Of a stretch of DNA of 64,000 nucleotides, positions 1 to 9,759 are shown one piece after another. The DNA lies in the NCBI RefSeq assembly GCF_040250305.1, contig NZ_CP158190.1, forward strand, positions 1,830,001-1,894,000, read 5' to 3'. The stretch comes from Peribacillus frigoritolerans (GTDB taxonomy: Bacteria; Bacillota; Bacilli; Bacillales; DSM-1321). The notes under the pieces are model-generated. The model saw only the letters and a program-made list of their open reading frames with translations, did no database searches and had not been told where the DNA came from. Position numbers and translations under genes: made by a program. The stretch's first letter is position 1; each line of letters opens with the position of its first letter.

Positions 1-84
1 GTCACAATCAAGACAAGAAAGAAAACGATTGTCATACCATTCGAAAAGGTAGCCAAAGCAAGATTGGCGATTACCTTCTCTTAA
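1..84 (+). CDS. rimP: Ribosome maturation factor RimP, C-terminal end (partial)
   Basis: Only the last 27 codons are present, ending with TAA at 82-84; the 5' part lies before the window. The frame reads VTIKTRKKTIVIPFEKVAKA and ends ARLAITFS, which fits the C-terminal SH3-like end of RimP, where 'I.F.K...A.L...F' is typical. RimP helps mature the 30S ribosomal subunit. Its position directly before nusA is the usual Bacillus order and is the main support, since the fragment alone is short. Confidence 0.8.
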   Translation, partial: VTIKTRKKTIVIPFEKVAKARLAITFS

Positions 85-127
85 GTCAGGCAAATCATTA
101 ATTTAAATATCCGTAAGGGGGATCACC

Positions 128-1258
128 ATGGGCAATGAGTTATTGGATGCTCTCTATATTTTAGAAAACGAAAAAGGGATTTCCAGGGAGGTTTTGATCG
201 ACGCGATTGAATCTGCCCTTATATCGGCATACCGCCGTAACTTTAACCAAGCACAAAACGTACGTATCGACTTGAATCTTGGTAAAGGAACAATGCGTGT
301 ATTTGCCAGAAAAGACGTTGTTGACGAAGTGTTCGATTCACGTCTGGAAATTTCTGTTGAAGAAGCAAGAGCAATTGATCCCAACTATCAGTTAGAGGAT
401 ATTGTCGAAATGGAAGTAACACCTAAGGATTTCGGCCGTATTGCTGCACAAACAGCAAAACAAGTCGTCACTCAAAGGGTGCGTGAAGCGGAACGGGGCA
501 TCATTTATGCCGAATTCATCGATCGTGAAGAGGATATCATGACTGGCATCGTTCAACGCCAGGATTCCCGTTTCATTTATGTGAGCCTAGGTAAAATCGA
601 AGCTTTGCTCCCGGTGAATGAGCAAATGCCGAATGAACAGTATAAGCCACATGACCGCATTAAAGTTTTCATCACTAAAGTTGAAAAGACTTCCAAGGGC
701 CCGCAAATTTTTGTATCCCGTTCACATCCTGGCCTTTTAAAACGTTTATTCGAAATCGAAGTGCCTGAAATTTTTGATGGAACAGTAGAAATTAAGTCAG
801 TTGCCCGCGAAGCAGGCGACCGTTCAAAAATCTCCGTGCACTCCGATAACGAAGAAGTAGATCCGGTCGGTTCTTGTGTAGGCCAAAAAGGACAGCGTGT
901 CCAGGCCATCGTCAATGAATTGAAAGGTGAAAAAATCGATATCGTTAAATGGTCGGAGAATCCGGTCATTTTCGTTGCGAATGCTTTAAGCCCTTCAAAA
1001 GTACTTGAAGTTATTGTTAAAGAAGAGGAAAAGGCTACGACTGTAATCGTTCCGGATTATCAACTTTCCCTGGCAATTGGTAAGCGTGGACAAAATGCCC
1101 GTTTAGCTGCCAAGCTTACAGGCTGGAAAATTGATATCAAGAGTGAAACGGAAGCCCGCGAAGCTGGTATTTATCCTGTGGAAGAACAGGAATTCCTTTT
1201 GAGCAGAGATAGTTATGTTACTGAAGAGGAAACAGATTTCGAAGAGGATAACGAGTAA
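128..1258 (+). CDS. nusA: Transcription termination/antitermination factor NusA
   Basis: NusA binds RNA polymerase and nascent RNA and modulates pausing, termination and antitermination. The 376-residue product has the Gram-positive domain order: N-terminal polymerase-binding domain (about 1-125), S1 domain (about 135-200), then two KH domains with GxxG-type loops VGQKG near residue 250 and IGKRGQ near residue 316. It lacks the acidic C-terminal repeats of enterobacterial NusA, as usual in Bacilli, and ends in a short acidic tail. The ATG is preceded by the RBS GTAAGGGGG. It lies 43 bp after rimP and 16 bp before rnpM, in one operon. Confidence 0.98.
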   Translation: MGNELLDALYILENEKGISREVLIDAIESALISAYRRNFNQAQNVRIDLNLGKGTMRVFARKDVVDEVFDSRLEISVEEARAIDPNYQLEDIVEMEVTPKDFGRIAAQTAKQVVTQRVREAERGIIYAEFIDREEDIMTGIVQRQDSRFIYVSLGKIEALLPVNEQMPNEQYKPHDRIKVFITKVEKTSKGPQIFVSRSHPGLLKRLFEIEVPEIFDGTVEIKSVAREAGDRSKISVHSDNEEVDPVGSCVGQKGQRVQAIVNELKGEKIDIVKWSENPVIFVANALSPSKVLEVIVKEEEKATTVIVPDYQLSLAIGKRGQNARLAAKLTGWKIDIKSETEAREAGIYPVEEQEFLLSRDSYVTEEETDFEEDNE

Positions 1259-1274
1259 TTCGAGGTGAAAAAAG

Positions 1275-1550
1275 ATGAATAGCCGAAAAAAAATCCCGAT
1301 GCGTAAATGTGTGGCTACAGGCGAAATGAAGCCGAAGAAAGAACTCATTCGCATCGTTCGATCTAAAGAAGGGGAAGTCAGCCTGGATCCTACCGGAAAG
1401 AAATCTGGAAGGGGAGCTTATTTGACTCTTGATCGGGATGTTATCGAGCTGGCCAAAAAGAAAAATGTGCTGGCTAATCACCTTAGTACCCAAATCGATT
1501 CTTCCCTTTATGAACAATTGCTTGAATTAGTGAATAAGGAGAAAAACTAA
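1275..1550 (+). CDS. rnpM: RNase P modulator RnpM (YlxR family)
   Basis: A 91-residue basic protein of the YlxR family. The family signature is present: [20 protein letters not shown] near the N-terminus and GRGAYL in the middle. In B. subtilis this protein (YlxR, renamed RnpM) binds the RNase P RNA and lowers its activity; that role is known for the family, not shown here. It sits between nusA and the L7Ae-like gene and is preceded by a GAGGTG ribosome binding site. Length matches the family. Confidence 0.93.
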   Translation: MNSRKKIPMRKCVATGEMKPKKELIRIVRSKEGEVSLDPTGKKSGRGAYLTLDRDVIELAKKKNVLANHLSTQIDSSLYEQLLELVNKEKN

Positions 1551-1554
1551 CACC

Positions 1555-1860
1555 ATGACCCAACAACAACAATGGATGTCTCTATTAGGTTTGGCCAATC
1601 GAGCACGCAAGCTAATTTCGGGTGAAGAATTAGTGGTTAAAGAGATTAGAAGCGGTAATGCCAAAGTTGTTATTTTATCCGCGGACGCTTCAAAAAACAC
1701 TGAAAAAAAAATATCTGATAAGTGCGCATTTTATCAGGTTCCTTTAAAAAGAGTCGAAAGCAGGTCATTGCTCGGCCATGCGATAGGCAAGGATGCTAGA
1801 GTTGCCGTCGCAGTTCTGGATGAAGGTTTTGCACAAAAACTCCGAACGCTGCTCGATTAA
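1555..1860 (+). CDS. rplGA: L7Ae-family K-turn-binding ribosomal-like protein (YlxQ)
   Basis: A 101-residue L7Ae/L30e/Gadd45-type protein. The N-terminus [17 protein letters not shown] and the core [13 protein letters not shown] resemble YlxQ (RplGA) of B. subtilis, a kink-turn RNA binder whose cellular target is uncertain. The start is the ATG 4 bp after the rnpM stop; the preceding AAGGAGAA lies inside the rnpM end, so the two are translationally close. The infB start follows 19 bp after its stop. Confidence 0.92.
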   Translation: MTQQQQWMSLLGLANRARKLISGEELVVKEIRSGNAKVVILSADASKNTEKKISDKCAFYQVPLKRVESRSLLGHAIGKDARVAVAVLDEGFAQKLRTLLD

Positions 1861-1879
1861 ATTTTACGGGGGTGAACGT

Positions 1880-4030
1880 ATGACAAAATTGCGTGTATAT
1901 GAATATGCAAAACAAAAGAACGTTTCAAGCAAGGATGTAATAAATAAACTTAAAGAAATGAATATAGAGGTAACAAACCATATGACAGCATTAGACGATT
2001 CAACTGTAAATAAATTAAACGATTCAATCAAACCTAAAAACGAAGATAAAAGCCAAGAACCAAAAGCTAACGCTACGGTTGCGAAGTACGAAGCTGAAGC
2101 GGATGAAAAGAGCACAGTCAATAAAGAAAAACTGAAGAAGAAACCACCAGTTAAACCTGTAGGGACGAAAAAACCAACAGGTCAGTTCAACAAAGGTCGC
2201 AATAACAAGAATAAAAATAATAAACAAAGACAACAAGCGCCTCAGGCACCTGTAACAAAACGTAAAGAAAGGGAACTTCCAGAGAAAATTACGTTTTATG
2301 AGTCTTTGACGGTTATGGAGCTTGGAAAGAAACTTCACCGTGAACCTTCTGAAATCATTAAAAAGCTCTTTATGCTTGGAGTTATGGCAACAATCAACCA
2401 AACTTTGGAAAAAGATGCAATTGAATTGATTTGTGCGGAATACGGTGTAGTGGCCGAAGAAGAGATTCGTGTCGACCTAACAGACCTTGAATCACTTGTC
2501 ACTGAGGATGCTTCTGAAGATTTGATCGAACGTCCGGCTGTCGTGACGATCATGGGTCACGTTGACCATGGTAAAACGACATTGCTTGATTCTATACGCC
2601 ATACAAAAGTAACTGAAGGCGAAGCGGGCGGAATCACTCAGCATATCGGTGCTTATCAAGTTAAAGTTAATGATAAGAAAATAACATTCCTGGATACACC
2701 AGGCCATGCTGCGTTTACAACAATGCGTGCCCGCGGTGCACAAGTTACCGATATCACCATCCTTGTCGTCGCTGCGGATGATGGCGTTATGCCTCAAACG
2801 ATTGAAGCGATCAACCATGCTAAAGCGGCTGAAGTTCCAATTATCGTCGCTGTCAATAAGATGGATAAAGAAGCTGCCAATCCGGACCGTGTCATGCAAG
2901 AATTGACAGAACACGGTTTAGTTTCTGAAGCATGGGGCGGAGACACGATCTTCGTACCAATTTCAGCTAAAAACGGTGAAGGAATCGACAGCTTGCTTGA
3001 AATGATTCTTCTTGTCAGTGAAGTGGAAGAGTATAAAGCTAATCCATCTCGTAAAGCAAATGGAACGGTCATCGAAGCACGTTTGGATAAAGGGCGCGGA
3101 TCGGTTGCCACTTTGCTAGTTCAAAACGGAACGTTGAAAATCGGCGATCCGATTGTTATCGGTAATACATTCGGACGTGTTCGTGCTATGGTTAACGATC
3201 TTGGACGCCGTGTTAAGGATGCAGGTCCTTCAACACCGGTTGAAATCACTGGATTGAACGAAGTGCCACAGGCCGGCGATCGTTTCATCGTCTTTGAAGA
3301 TGAGAAAACGGCCCGTCAAGTTGGGGAAGTGCGTGCACAAAGGCAACTTGCTTCACAACGTAATGAAAAATCCCGTGTAACCCTTGATACATTGTTCGAG
3401 CAAATGAAAGAAGGGGAAATTAAAGAATTGAACATCATTTTAAAGGCTGATGTTCAAGGTTCTGCGGAAGCAGTAGCCGCTTCCCTGAATAAAATAGAAG
3501 TGGAAGGCGCTAAAGTGAAAATCATACACACTGGCGTCGGTGCTATCACAGAGTCTGACATCATCCTTGCTACAGCTTCGAATGCAATCGTCATCGGTTT
3601 CAACGTCCGTCCTGACGTGAATGCGAAGCGTGCAGCTGAATCAGAAAATGTTGATGTCCGTCTTCACCGCATCATCTACAAAGCGATCGAAGAGATCGAG
3701 TCGGCTATGAAAGGGATGCTTGACCCTGAATTCGAAGAAAAAATTATCGGTCAGGCTGAAGTCCGTACGACTTTCAAAGTATCCAAGGTGGGTACGATTG
3801 CCGGTTCTTACGTTACAGAAGGAAAAATTACTCGTGACAGCGGAATTCGCTTGATTCGTCAAGGTGTCGTCATTTTCGAAGGTGAAATTGATGCATTGAA
3901 ACGCTTTAAAGATGATGTAAAAGAAGTGGCAACGAACTATGAGTGCGGTATTACGATTAAAAATTACAACGACCTTAAAGAAGGCGATGTAATTGAAGCG
4001 TATGTTATGGAAGAGATTGAACGTAAATGA
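1880..4030 (+). CDS. infB: Translation initiation factor IF-2
   Basis: IF-2 is the GTPase that places fMet-tRNA on the 30S subunit and promotes 50S joining. The ATG at 1880, preceded by ACGGGGGTG, is chosen; an upstream in-frame start would lie inside rplGA and has no RBS. The 716-residue protein has an IF2-N domain ([12 protein letters not shown]...), a charged Lys/Asn/Gln-rich linker (about 50-135), a second IF2-N segment, then the G domain with GHVDHGKTT near residue 226, DTPGHAAF, and NKMD near residue 325, followed by domains II-IV. The stop overlaps the ylxP start (ATGA). Confidence 0.98.
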   Translation: MTKLRVYEYAKQKNVSSKDVINKLKEMNIEVTNHMTALDDSTVNKLNDSIKPKNEDKSQEPKANATVAKYEAEADEKSTVNKEKLKKKPPVKPVGTKKPTGQFNKGRNNKNKNNKQRQQAPQAPVTKRKERELPEKITFYESLTVMELGKKLHREPSEIIKKLFMLGVMATINQTLEKDAIELICAEYGVVAEEEIRVDLTDLESLVTEDASEDLIERPAVVTIMGHVDHGKTTLLDSIRHTKVTEGEAGGITQHIGAYQVKVNDKKITFLDTPGHAAFTTMRARGAQVTDITILVVAADDGVMPQTIEAINHAKAAEVPIIVAVNKMDKEAANPDRVMQELTEHGLVSEAWGGDTIFVPISAKNGEGIDSLLEMILLVSEVEEYKANPSRKANGTVIEARLDKGRGSVATLLVQNGTLKIGDPIVIGNTFGRVRAMVNDLGRRVKDAGPSTPVEITGLNEVPQAGDRFIVFEDEKTARQVGEVRAQRQLASQRNEKSRVTLDTLFEQMKEGEIKELNIILKADVQGSAEAVAASLNKIEVEGAKVKIIHTGVGAITESDIILATASNAIVIGFNVRPDVNAKRAAESENVDVRLHRIIYKAIEEIESAMKGMLDPEFEEKIIGQAEVRTTFKVSKVGTIAGSYVTEGKITRDSGIRLIRQGVVIFEGEIDALKRFKDDVKEVATNYECGITIKNYNDLKEGDVIEAYVMEEIERK

Positions 4031-4308
4031 TCGTTGGCTCTGTCCAATGTGAATGCATCATCCATGACACCCATTCTTTGAAAGAAAAACGGGCCGTGCT
4101 TCAGCGTGTCATGACACGGCTTAAGCAGAAGTTCAACATTTCTGTAGCAGAAACCGATTTTCAGGATTTATGGCAGCGGACTAAGATTACTATCGTTACC
4201 GTAACATCCTCGAGGAAGGCTACTGAACGGGAACTTCAAAATGCCCTTAAATTTCTAGATTCTTTTCCGGAACTAGAGCGAACAATAACAGATATAGACT
4301 GGCTTTAG
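4027..4308 (+). CDS. ylxP: DUF503 family protein YlxP
   Basis: A 93-residue DUF503 protein. The family pattern '[29 protein letters not shown]' (shown here from H18 on) is recognisable. In Bacilli this gene lies between infB and rbfA, as here; a role in ribosome assembly or translation has been suggested only from that context. It overlaps infB by 4 bp (ATGA), implying coupled translation. No membrane segment or catalytic motif is seen. Confidence 0.92.
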   Translation: MIVGSVQCECIIHDTHSLKEKRAVLQRVMTRLKQKFNISVAETDFQDLWQRTKITIVTVTSSRKATERELQNALKFLDSFPELERTITDIDWL

Positions 4309-4325
4309 GCTATTGAGGTGATATT

Positions 4326-4685
4326 ATGAGCCTTCGTTCAAATCGTGTTGGCGAACAAATGAAAAAAGAGCTGAGTGAAATTATCGGCCGAAAAATTAAA
4401 GATCCAAGAATCGGATTTGTTACTGTGACGGATGTCGCGGTTACAGGCGATTTACAACAGGCAACAGTTTATATTTCCGTTTTGGGTGACCAGGAACAAA
4501 GGGAGAAAACCCTGCAAGGTCTAGCTAAGGCGAAAGGATTCATGCGTTCAGAAATTGGGCAGCGGATCCGCCTCCGCAAAACCCCTGAGCTGTTTTTTGA
4601 ATTTGATGAATCGGTCGATTATGGTAATCGTATCGAGTCGTTGATTTCCCAAATCAATAAACCGGCTGAAAAAGACGAGGAATAA
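4326..4685 (+). CDS. rbfA: 30S ribosome-binding factor A (RbfA)
   Basis: RbfA binds the immature 30S subunit near helix 1 of 16S rRNA and is needed for late maturation, especially in the cold. The 119-residue protein has the family start [19 protein letters not shown] and the conserved [13 protein letters not shown] segment of the KH-type fold, with [14 protein letters not shown] near the C-terminus. GAGGTG precedes the ATG. It is the last gene of the nusA-infB operon; a strong terminator follows. Confidence 0.97.
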   Translation: MSLRSNRVGEQMKKELSEIIGRKIKDPRIGFVTVTDVAVTGDLQQATVYISVLGDQEQREKTLQGLAKAKGFMRSEIGQRIRLRKTPELFFEFDESVDYGNRIESLISQINKPAEKDEE

Positions 4686-4702
4686 GCAAGCAGTAAAAGG
4701 AG

Positions 4703-4751
4703 GCCGACTCAATAAGTGCTTTGCACTTCTTGAAGTCGGTCTCTTTTTTTT
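4703..4751 (+). terminator. Rho-independent terminator after rbfA
   Basis: The arms GCCGACTCAATAAGTGC and GCACTTCTTGAAGTCGGT enclose a TTT loop and are followed by TCTTTTTTTT. This closes the nusA-infB operon; truB starts about 100 bp later, probably with its own promoter. Confidence 0.92.
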
Positions 4752-4854
4752 GAAAAATGGATATGTAAAAAAACGATAAACACCTATCGGAATTGGAATT
4801 CATTTTGCTTTATGATAGTAATTTAGGGTGTTTTATAAATGATGAGGTGAAAGC

Positions 4855-5775
4855 GTGAACGGTATTCTTCCATTATGGAAACCCAAGGGATTGACATCCC
4901 ATGATTGTGTTTTTAAATTAAGAAAGATCCTGAAGACAAAAAAGGTAGGGCACACAGGTACTCTAGATCCTGATGTAACAGGGGTTTTACCTATTTGTAT
5001 TGGCAGGGCAACCAAGATAGCCGAATATTTGACAGAAGCCGGTAAAGCGTATGAAGGGGAAGTGACCCTTGGTTTTTCCACGACAACTGAAGACGCAAGC
5101 GGTGAAAAAGTGGAAGAGAAAAAGGTTGATCAAGTGATTCAGCGTAAACGGATTCTGGAAGTGCTGGAATCACTGACTGGAAAGATTGAACAGACGCCGC
5201 CAATGTATTCAGCAGTAAAGGTAAACGGGAAGAAGTTATATGAATATGCCCGTGCAGGGGTGGAAGTGGAGAGGCCGACAAGGGAGGTCACCATTTATGA
5301 TATTACCCTTCTCGATGATCGTTCTGAATTTAAAGGGGAAACCATTTCTTTTCGGTTTCGCGTCAAATGCAGCAAAGGAACGTATATTCGGACGCTTGCA
5401 GTCATGATGGGGGAAGAATTGGGTTTTCCTGCCCATATGTCAGACTTGACACGTATTGAATCAGCAGGTTTTAAGCAGGAGGATTGTTTCACATTTTCTG
5501 AAGTGGAAGACTTCATGGAAAGTGGACAAACGGATAAATTTTTGCTGCCTTTGGAACGGGGATTATTTCATTTGCCCAAATTTCAGATTAGTGATAAAGT
5601 AGCAAAGAAAGTACTTAACGGTGCGGTATTGGAACAAACAAAGGATGTTGTTGTTGATAAAGGGATGCCTTTTGTTATGGTCGACCCAGCAGATAAGGCC
5701 ATTGCCATTTATCAAATACATCCGACAAAAGAGGGATTAATTAAACCTGTAAAAGTATTGGCACAAGAATTATAG
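4855..5775 (+). CDS. truB: tRNA pseudouridine(55) synthase TruB
   Basis: TruB converts U55 of the tRNA T-loop to pseudouridine. The 306-residue product contains the TruB signature GHTGTLDPDVTGVLP, with the catalytic aspartate at about residue 38, the KPKGLTSHD start, and the C-terminal PUA-like region. The start is GTG after GATGAGGTGAAAGC; length matches the Bacillus enzyme. ribF follows 33 bp downstream, so the two are probably cotranscribed. Confidence 0.97.
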   Translation: MNGILPLWKPKGLTSHDCVFKLRKILKTKKVGHTGTLDPDVTGVLPICIGRATKIAEYLTEAGKAYEGEVTLGFSTTTEDASGEKVEEKKVDQVIQRKRILEVLESLTGKIEQTPPMYSAVKVNGKKLYEYARAGVEVERPTREVTIYDITLLDDRSEFKGETISFRFRVKCSKGTYIRTLAVMMGEELGFPAHMSDLTRIESAGFKQEDCFTFSEVEDFMESGQTDKFLLPLERGLFHLPKFQISDKVAKKVLNGAVLEQTKDVVVDKGMPFVMVDPADKAIAIYQIHPTKEGLIKPVKVLAQEL

Positions 5776-5808
5776 ACCGTTTTACCGCCGGAAAGAGGAG
5801 ATTGAAAG

Positions 5809-6759
5809 GTGAAAGTGATCGCAATAGAGCATCCTCATCAATTTAATTCGGATGATTTTCCCGAGCTTGTAATGGCGCTTGGATTTTTTGATGGTATACA
5901 TAAAGGTCATCAGATTGTTATTCAGACCGCCAAGCAAAAAGCCGATGAAATGAATCTTAAGTCAGCAGTAATGACATTTGACCCGCATCCTTCTGCAGTA
6001 CTGGGTAGGAAAACGGAAAATATCCGCTATATCACTCCACTTGAAGATAAAGTGGATATCATAGAGTCGATGGAGATAGATTATTTATTCATTGTCCATT
6101 TCAGCAAGGAATTTGCTTCGGTACTGCCGGAACGGTTCGTTGACGAATACATTGCCGGGCTGAATGTCCGTCACGTAGTTGCAGGCTTTGATTATTCCTA
6201 CGGTCGCTATGGTCAAGGATCGATGGATGATTTGCCTGTTTATGCACAGGGCAGATTTTCACAGACAGTCGTCGCAAAACAGACAATTGAAGATGAAAAG
6301 GTTAGCTCGACGAGAATCAGGGAAACTCTCGGTGATGGCAGCTTTACCGACTTCTATCATTTGGCTGGCCGCCGCTATTTAACGAAAGGTCATGTCGTTC
6401 ACGGTGAAAAGCGGGGCAGGAAATTGGGTTTCCCCACCGCTAATATTGAAGTGGGTGATGATTATATTTTTCCTGCTGCCGGCGTATATGCCGTCAGGAT
6501 CAAAATAAGCGGTAAATGGTATAAAGGGGTTTGCAATGTCGGCTACAAACCTACATTCCACGAAGAAAAACCTAAATATCCGACTGTAGAGGTTCATGCC
6601 TTGGAGTTCTCGGGTGATATTTATGGCAACCAGGTCTCGGTTGAATGGCATACAAGACTTCGGAGTGAGCAGAAATTTTCCGGACTTGAAGCATTGGTCG
6701 CTCAGATCGAAACGGATAAGCAAAATGCCATAGCCTATTTTGCAAAGCTTGAAGGATAA
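5809..6759 (+). CDS. ribF: Bifunctional riboflavin kinase/FMN adenylyltransferase
   Basis: Makes FMN from riboflavin and then FAD. The N-terminal nucleotidyltransferase half has LGFFDGIHKGHQ (residues about 24-35, the HxGH motif) and VSSTRIRE near residue 165; the C-terminal kinase half begins around GRRYLTKGHVVHG and carries KLGFPTANI. 316 residues is normal. It starts with GTG after AAGAGGAGATTGAAAG. Called ribC in B. subtilis. It follows truB closely, and rpsO downstream has its own promoter. Confidence 0.97.
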   Translation: MKVIAIEHPHQFNSDDFPELVMALGFFDGIHKGHQIVIQTAKQKADEMNLKSAVMTFDPHPSAVLGRKTENIRYITPLEDKVDIIESMEIDYLFIVHFSKEFASVLPERFVDEYIAGLNVRHVVAGFDYSYGRYGQGSMDDLPVYAQGRFSQTVVAKQTIEDEKVSSTRIRETLGDGSFTDFYHLAGRRYLTKGHVVHGEKRGRKLGFPTANIEVGDDYIFPAAGVYAVRIKISGKWYKGVCNVGYKPTFHEEKPKYPTVEVHALEFSGDIYGNQVSVEWHTRLRSEQKFSGLEALVAQIETDKQNAIAYFAKLEG

Positions 6760-6770
6760 AAAGACAAGAC

Positions 6771-6799
6771 TTGCAATTTTAATGAAAAACATGTATTCT
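6771..6799 (+). promoter_or_regulatory. Sigma-A promoter of rpsO
   Basis: TTGCAA (6771-6776) and TATTCT (6794-6799) are separated by 17 bp. The site lies just after the ribF stop and about 100 bp before the rpsO start, leaving an untranslated leader. Confidence 0.75.
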
Positions 6800-6804
6800 A
6801 TTGT

Positions 6805-6882
6805 ATGTATGAAAATAACCATTGCTTGGCTAGTCGAGACTCCGACGCTGGCTCGGTAATAGGTGATTTTACAGAATTTTAG
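6805..6882 (+). promoter_or_regulatory. rpsO 5' leader, possible S15 autoregulatory RNA
   Basis: The leader between the promoter and the Shine-Dalgarno AGGAGG contains GC-rich segments such as GCTGGCTCGG and GTCGAGACTCCGACGC that can pair with each other. S15 commonly represses its own mRNA by binding the leader; that this leader does so is inference from family knowledge and from the visible pairing potential. Confidence 0.4.
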
Positions 6883-6895
6883 GAGGAATAATAAC

Positions 6896-7165
6896 ATGGC
6901 AATTACACAAGTACGCAAAAACGAACTTATCGCTGAGTTCAGAACTCACGATACTGACACTGGTTCTCCAGAAGTTCAAATCGCAGTATTAACAGAAGAA
7001 ATCAACAACTTGAACGGTCACTTACGCACACACAAAAAAGACCACCATTCACGTCGCGGTCTTCTAAAAATGGTAGGTAAACGTCGTAATCTTTTAACTT
7101 ACCTACGTAACAAAGACGTTACTCGTTACCGTACACTAATTAACAAATTAGGTCTACGTAGATAA
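6896..7165 (+). CDS. rpsO: 30S ribosomal protein S15
   Basis: Primary 16S rRNA-binding protein of the small subunit platform. The start is the ATG at 6896 after AGGAGGAATAATAAC, giving the standard 89 residues beginning [15 protein letters not shown]. The conserved [10 protein letters not shown] and [13 protein letters not shown] segments are present. It has its own promoter and terminator and precedes pnp, as in most bacteria. Confidence 0.98.
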   Translation: MAITQVRKNELIAEFRTHDTDTGSPEVQIAVLTEEINNLNGHLRTHKKDHHSRRGLLKMVGKRRNLLTYLRNKDVTRYRTLINKLGLRR

Positions 7166-7176
7166 TTTTTTCAGGA

Positions 7177-7200
7177 AGGCGGGAAATTTCCCGCTTTTTT
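7177..7200 (+). terminator. Terminator after rpsO
   Basis: Stem GCGGG/CCCGC with an AAATTT loop, followed by TTTTTT. Confidence 0.85.
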
Positions 7201-7218
7201 GATGTTAATCAAATGATT

Positions 7219-7281
7219 TGGACGTATTCTACTTAAGGCTGGGCCTTCGTCCTTGGGACTCGGCAGGAGCCGGGTCCTTTT
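7219..7281 (+). other. Double-hairpin structure in the rpsO-pnp gap
   Basis: The 319-bp gap between rpsO and pnp holds two adjacent stems. The first nests AAGGC/GCCTT inside GGACG/CGTCC (7220-7252). The second pairs GGACTCGGC with GCCGGGTCC around AGGA (7256-7277) and is followed by only four T. It could be a second terminator, an RNase site, or part of a small RNA. No protein-coding signal is seen here. Confidence 0.5.
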
Positions 7282-7432
7282 CCATTTATAAATGATCGGG
7301 ATATACATAATCAAATGAATGAAATTTTTATTCATTTTACTGTTAATGCTTGTTTTTTTCGTGCATAATAGGAATAGTTTGGTTTTAACTCGAGTTCAGT
7401 TACTTTTCACATATAAATGATTTATCCAATAC

Positions 7433-7453
7433 AGGTTTAGGTAAACTAAGCCT
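7433..7453 (+). promoter_or_regulatory. Hairpin in the pnp 5' leader
   Basis: AGGTTTAG and CTAAGCCT pair (one G-U) around GTAAA, about 30 bases before the pnp start. Leader hairpins next to pnp are cleavage and autoregulation sites in other bacteria; the role here is inferred from position only. Confidence 0.45.
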
Positions 7454-7484
7454 CTAAGTGAAGATTCAGAGAGGGGTTTAATAA

Positions 7485-9602
7485 ATGGGACAGGAAAAAC
7501 ATACGTATTCATTTGACTGGGCCGGCCGTAATGTAACGGTAGAGATAGGGCAATTGGCCAAACAAGCGAACGGGGCAGTATTAGTCCGTTATGGAGAAAC
7601 TGCTGTATTAAGTACAGCAACGGCTTCGAAGGAACCTAGAAATGTCGACTTTTTCCCTTTGACAGTCAACTACGAAGAAAGACTTTATGCAGTCGGTAAA
7701 ATTCCGGGAGGCTTCATTAAACGTGAAGGACGACCGAGTGAAAGGGCAATTCTTGCAAGCCGCTTGATTGACCGTCCAATCCGTCCGCTTTTCGCCGACG
7801 GCTTCAGGAATGATGTTCAGATCATCAGCATGGTCATGAGTGTCGATCAAGATTGTTCTACGGAAATGGCAGCTATGCTAGGTTCTTCACTTGCACTTTC
7901 AGTTTCCGATATTCCGTTCGAAGGTCCAATTGCCGGAGTTGTAGTGGGGAGGATCAATAATGAATTCATTATTAACCCTACTGTCGACCAACTAGCTGAA
8001 AGTGACATCAATCTGACGGTTGCCGGCACAAAAGATGCTATCAACATGGTTGAAGCCGGAGCAAATGAAGTACCAGAGGAAACGATGCTTGAAGCAATCA
8101 TGTTTGGACATGATGAAATCAAGAAGATCATTGCATTCCAAGAGAAAATCGTTGCTGAAATCGGCAAGGAAAAAATGCAGGTCACTTTATATCAAGTGGA
8201 TGCAGAACTGGAAGCAGAAGTGAAAGGCCTATGTGAAGCAGACTTGAACAAAGCTGTACAAGTTCAGGAAAAACATGCTCGTGAAGACGCGATCAAAGAA
8301 GTAAAAGATCGTGTATTGGGTCATTATGAGGAAGAAACTGATGAAGAGAAATTAAAGCAGATCAAAGAAATCCTGAATAAATTGGTCAAATCCGAAGTCC
8401 GCCGTTTAATCACGGAAGAAAAAGTGCGTCCGGATGGCCGTAATCCTGACGAAATCAGACCATTATCATCAGAAGTTACCATTCTGCCACGTACACATGG
8501 TTCCGGATTGTTCACACGCGGACAAACCCAAGCTCTATCCATCTGTACATTAGGTGCACTTGGTGATGTGCAGATTCTGGACGGACTTGGAACCGAAGAG
8601 TCAAAACGTTTTATGCACCACTATAACTTCCCGCATTTCAGTGTCGGTGAAACTGGCCCTATCCGTGGGGCAGGACGCCGTGAAATCGGTCATGGTGCAC
8701 TTGGTGAAAGGGCATTGGAGCCTGTTATTCCAAACGATAAAGACTTCCCTTATACAATCAGGCTTGTTTCTGAAGTGCTTGAATCAAACGGTTCAACATC
8801 ACAAGCAAGTATCTGTGCAAGCACTTTGGCAATGATGGATGCAGGTGTTCCATTGAAAGCTCCAGTTGCCGGTATTGCCATGGGTCTTGTCAAGTCAGGT
8901 GAGCACTATACAATCTTAACGGATATTCAAGGTATGGAAGACCATCTGGGAGACATGGACTTTAAAGTCGCAGGTACTTCAAAAGGTGTTACTGCCCTAC
9001 AAATGGATATTAAGATTGAGGGTCTTTCAAGAGAGATTCTTGAAGAAGCTTTACTTCAAGCCAAACATGGCCGGATGCATATTTTGGAATCAATGATATC
9101 AACAATCAATCAACCGCGTGAGCAGCTATCCAAATATGCTCCAAAAATCGTTACAATGTCCATAAATCCGGATAAGATCCGTGATGTGATTGGACCGAGC
9201 GGAAAACATATCAACAAAATCATTGAAGAAACTGGCGTGAAAATCGACATCGAACAAGATGGAACGGTATTCATATCTTCTACTGATGAACCAATGATTC
9301 AAAAAGCGAAGAAAATCATTGAGGATATCGTACGTGAAGTCGTAGTGGGCGAACTATACTTAGGTAAAGTTAAACGTATCGAAAAGTTCGGTGCCTTCGT
9401 TGAAATCTTCAACGGTAAAGACGGTTTGGTACATATTTCTGAACTGGCTGAAGAAAGAGTCGGAAAAGTGGAAGATGTCGTTTCACTTGGCGATGAATTA
9501 TTGGTCAAAGTTACTGAGATCGATAAGCAAGGAAGGGTAAACCTTTCCCGTAAAGCGGTCTTGAAAGAGCAAAAAGAGGCAGCCAACCCTACTCAATCGT
9601 AA
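7485..9602 (+). CDS. pnp: Polyribonucleotide nucleotidyltransferase (PNPase)
   Basis: 3'-5' phosphorolytic exoribonuclease of mRNA decay. The 705-residue protein has two RNase PH cores (about 10-230 and 310-540), the alpha-helical linker between them, a KH domain with [10 protein letters not shown] near residue 567, and an S1 domain starting near residue 620 ([19 protein letters not shown]). AGAGGGG precedes the ATG. It has its own terminator. Confidence 0.98.
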   Translation: MGQEKHTYSFDWAGRNVTVEIGQLAKQANGAVLVRYGETAVLSTATASKEPRNVDFFPLTVNYEERLYAVGKIPGGFIKREGRPSERAILASRLIDRPIRPLFADGFRNDVQIISMVMSVDQDCSTEMAAMLGSSLALSVSDIPFEGPIAGVVVGRINNEFIINPTVDQLAESDINLTVAGTKDAINMVEAGANEVPEETMLEAIMFGHDEIKKIIAFQEKIVAEIGKEKMQVTLYQVDAELEAEVKGLCEADLNKAVQVQEKHAREDAIKEVKDRVLGHYEEETDEEKLKQIKEILNKLVKSEVRRLITEEKVRPDGRNPDEIRPLSSEVTILPRTHGSGLFTRGQTQALSICTLGALGDVQILDGLGTEESKRFMHHYNFPHFSVGETGPIRGAGRREIGHGALGERALEPVIPNDKDFPYTIRLVSEVLESNGSTSQASICASTLAMMDAGVPLKAPVAGIAMGLVKSGEHYTILTDIQGMEDHLGDMDFKVAGTSKGVTALQMDIKIEGLSREILEEALLQAKHGRMHILESMISTINQPREQLSKYAPKIVTMSINPDKIRDVIGPSGKHINKIIEETGVKIDIEQDGTVFISSTDEPMIQKAKKIIEDIVREVVVGELYLGKVKRIEKFGAFVEIFNGKDGLVHISELAEERVGKVEDVVSLGDELLVKVTEIDKQGRVNLSRKAVLKEQKEAANPTQS

Positions 9603-9619
9603 TGAATAATGTAAATCCG

Positions 9620-9654
9620 GCATGCAGTTCCTTGTGAATCTGCATGCTTTTTTT
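9620..9654 (+). terminator. Terminator after pnp
   Basis: GCATGCAG/CTGCATGC stem with a 12-nt loop, followed by seven T. Confidence 0.9.
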
Positions 9655-9759
9655 GTTTAAAAGTATGGGAATATCCATAGTGTGAATGGCGTTAAAAGGA
9701 TGTCATGTTCTACCTTGTCCGTTTTCTTCATACATTTTGGTATGAAGGGGGCGTAAAAA

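Noticed and set aside
1793..1879. Upstream start for infB inside rplGA
   Set aside because: The ATG at 1880 has a strong RBS and matches the family N-terminus; the extension is unrelated to IF-2.
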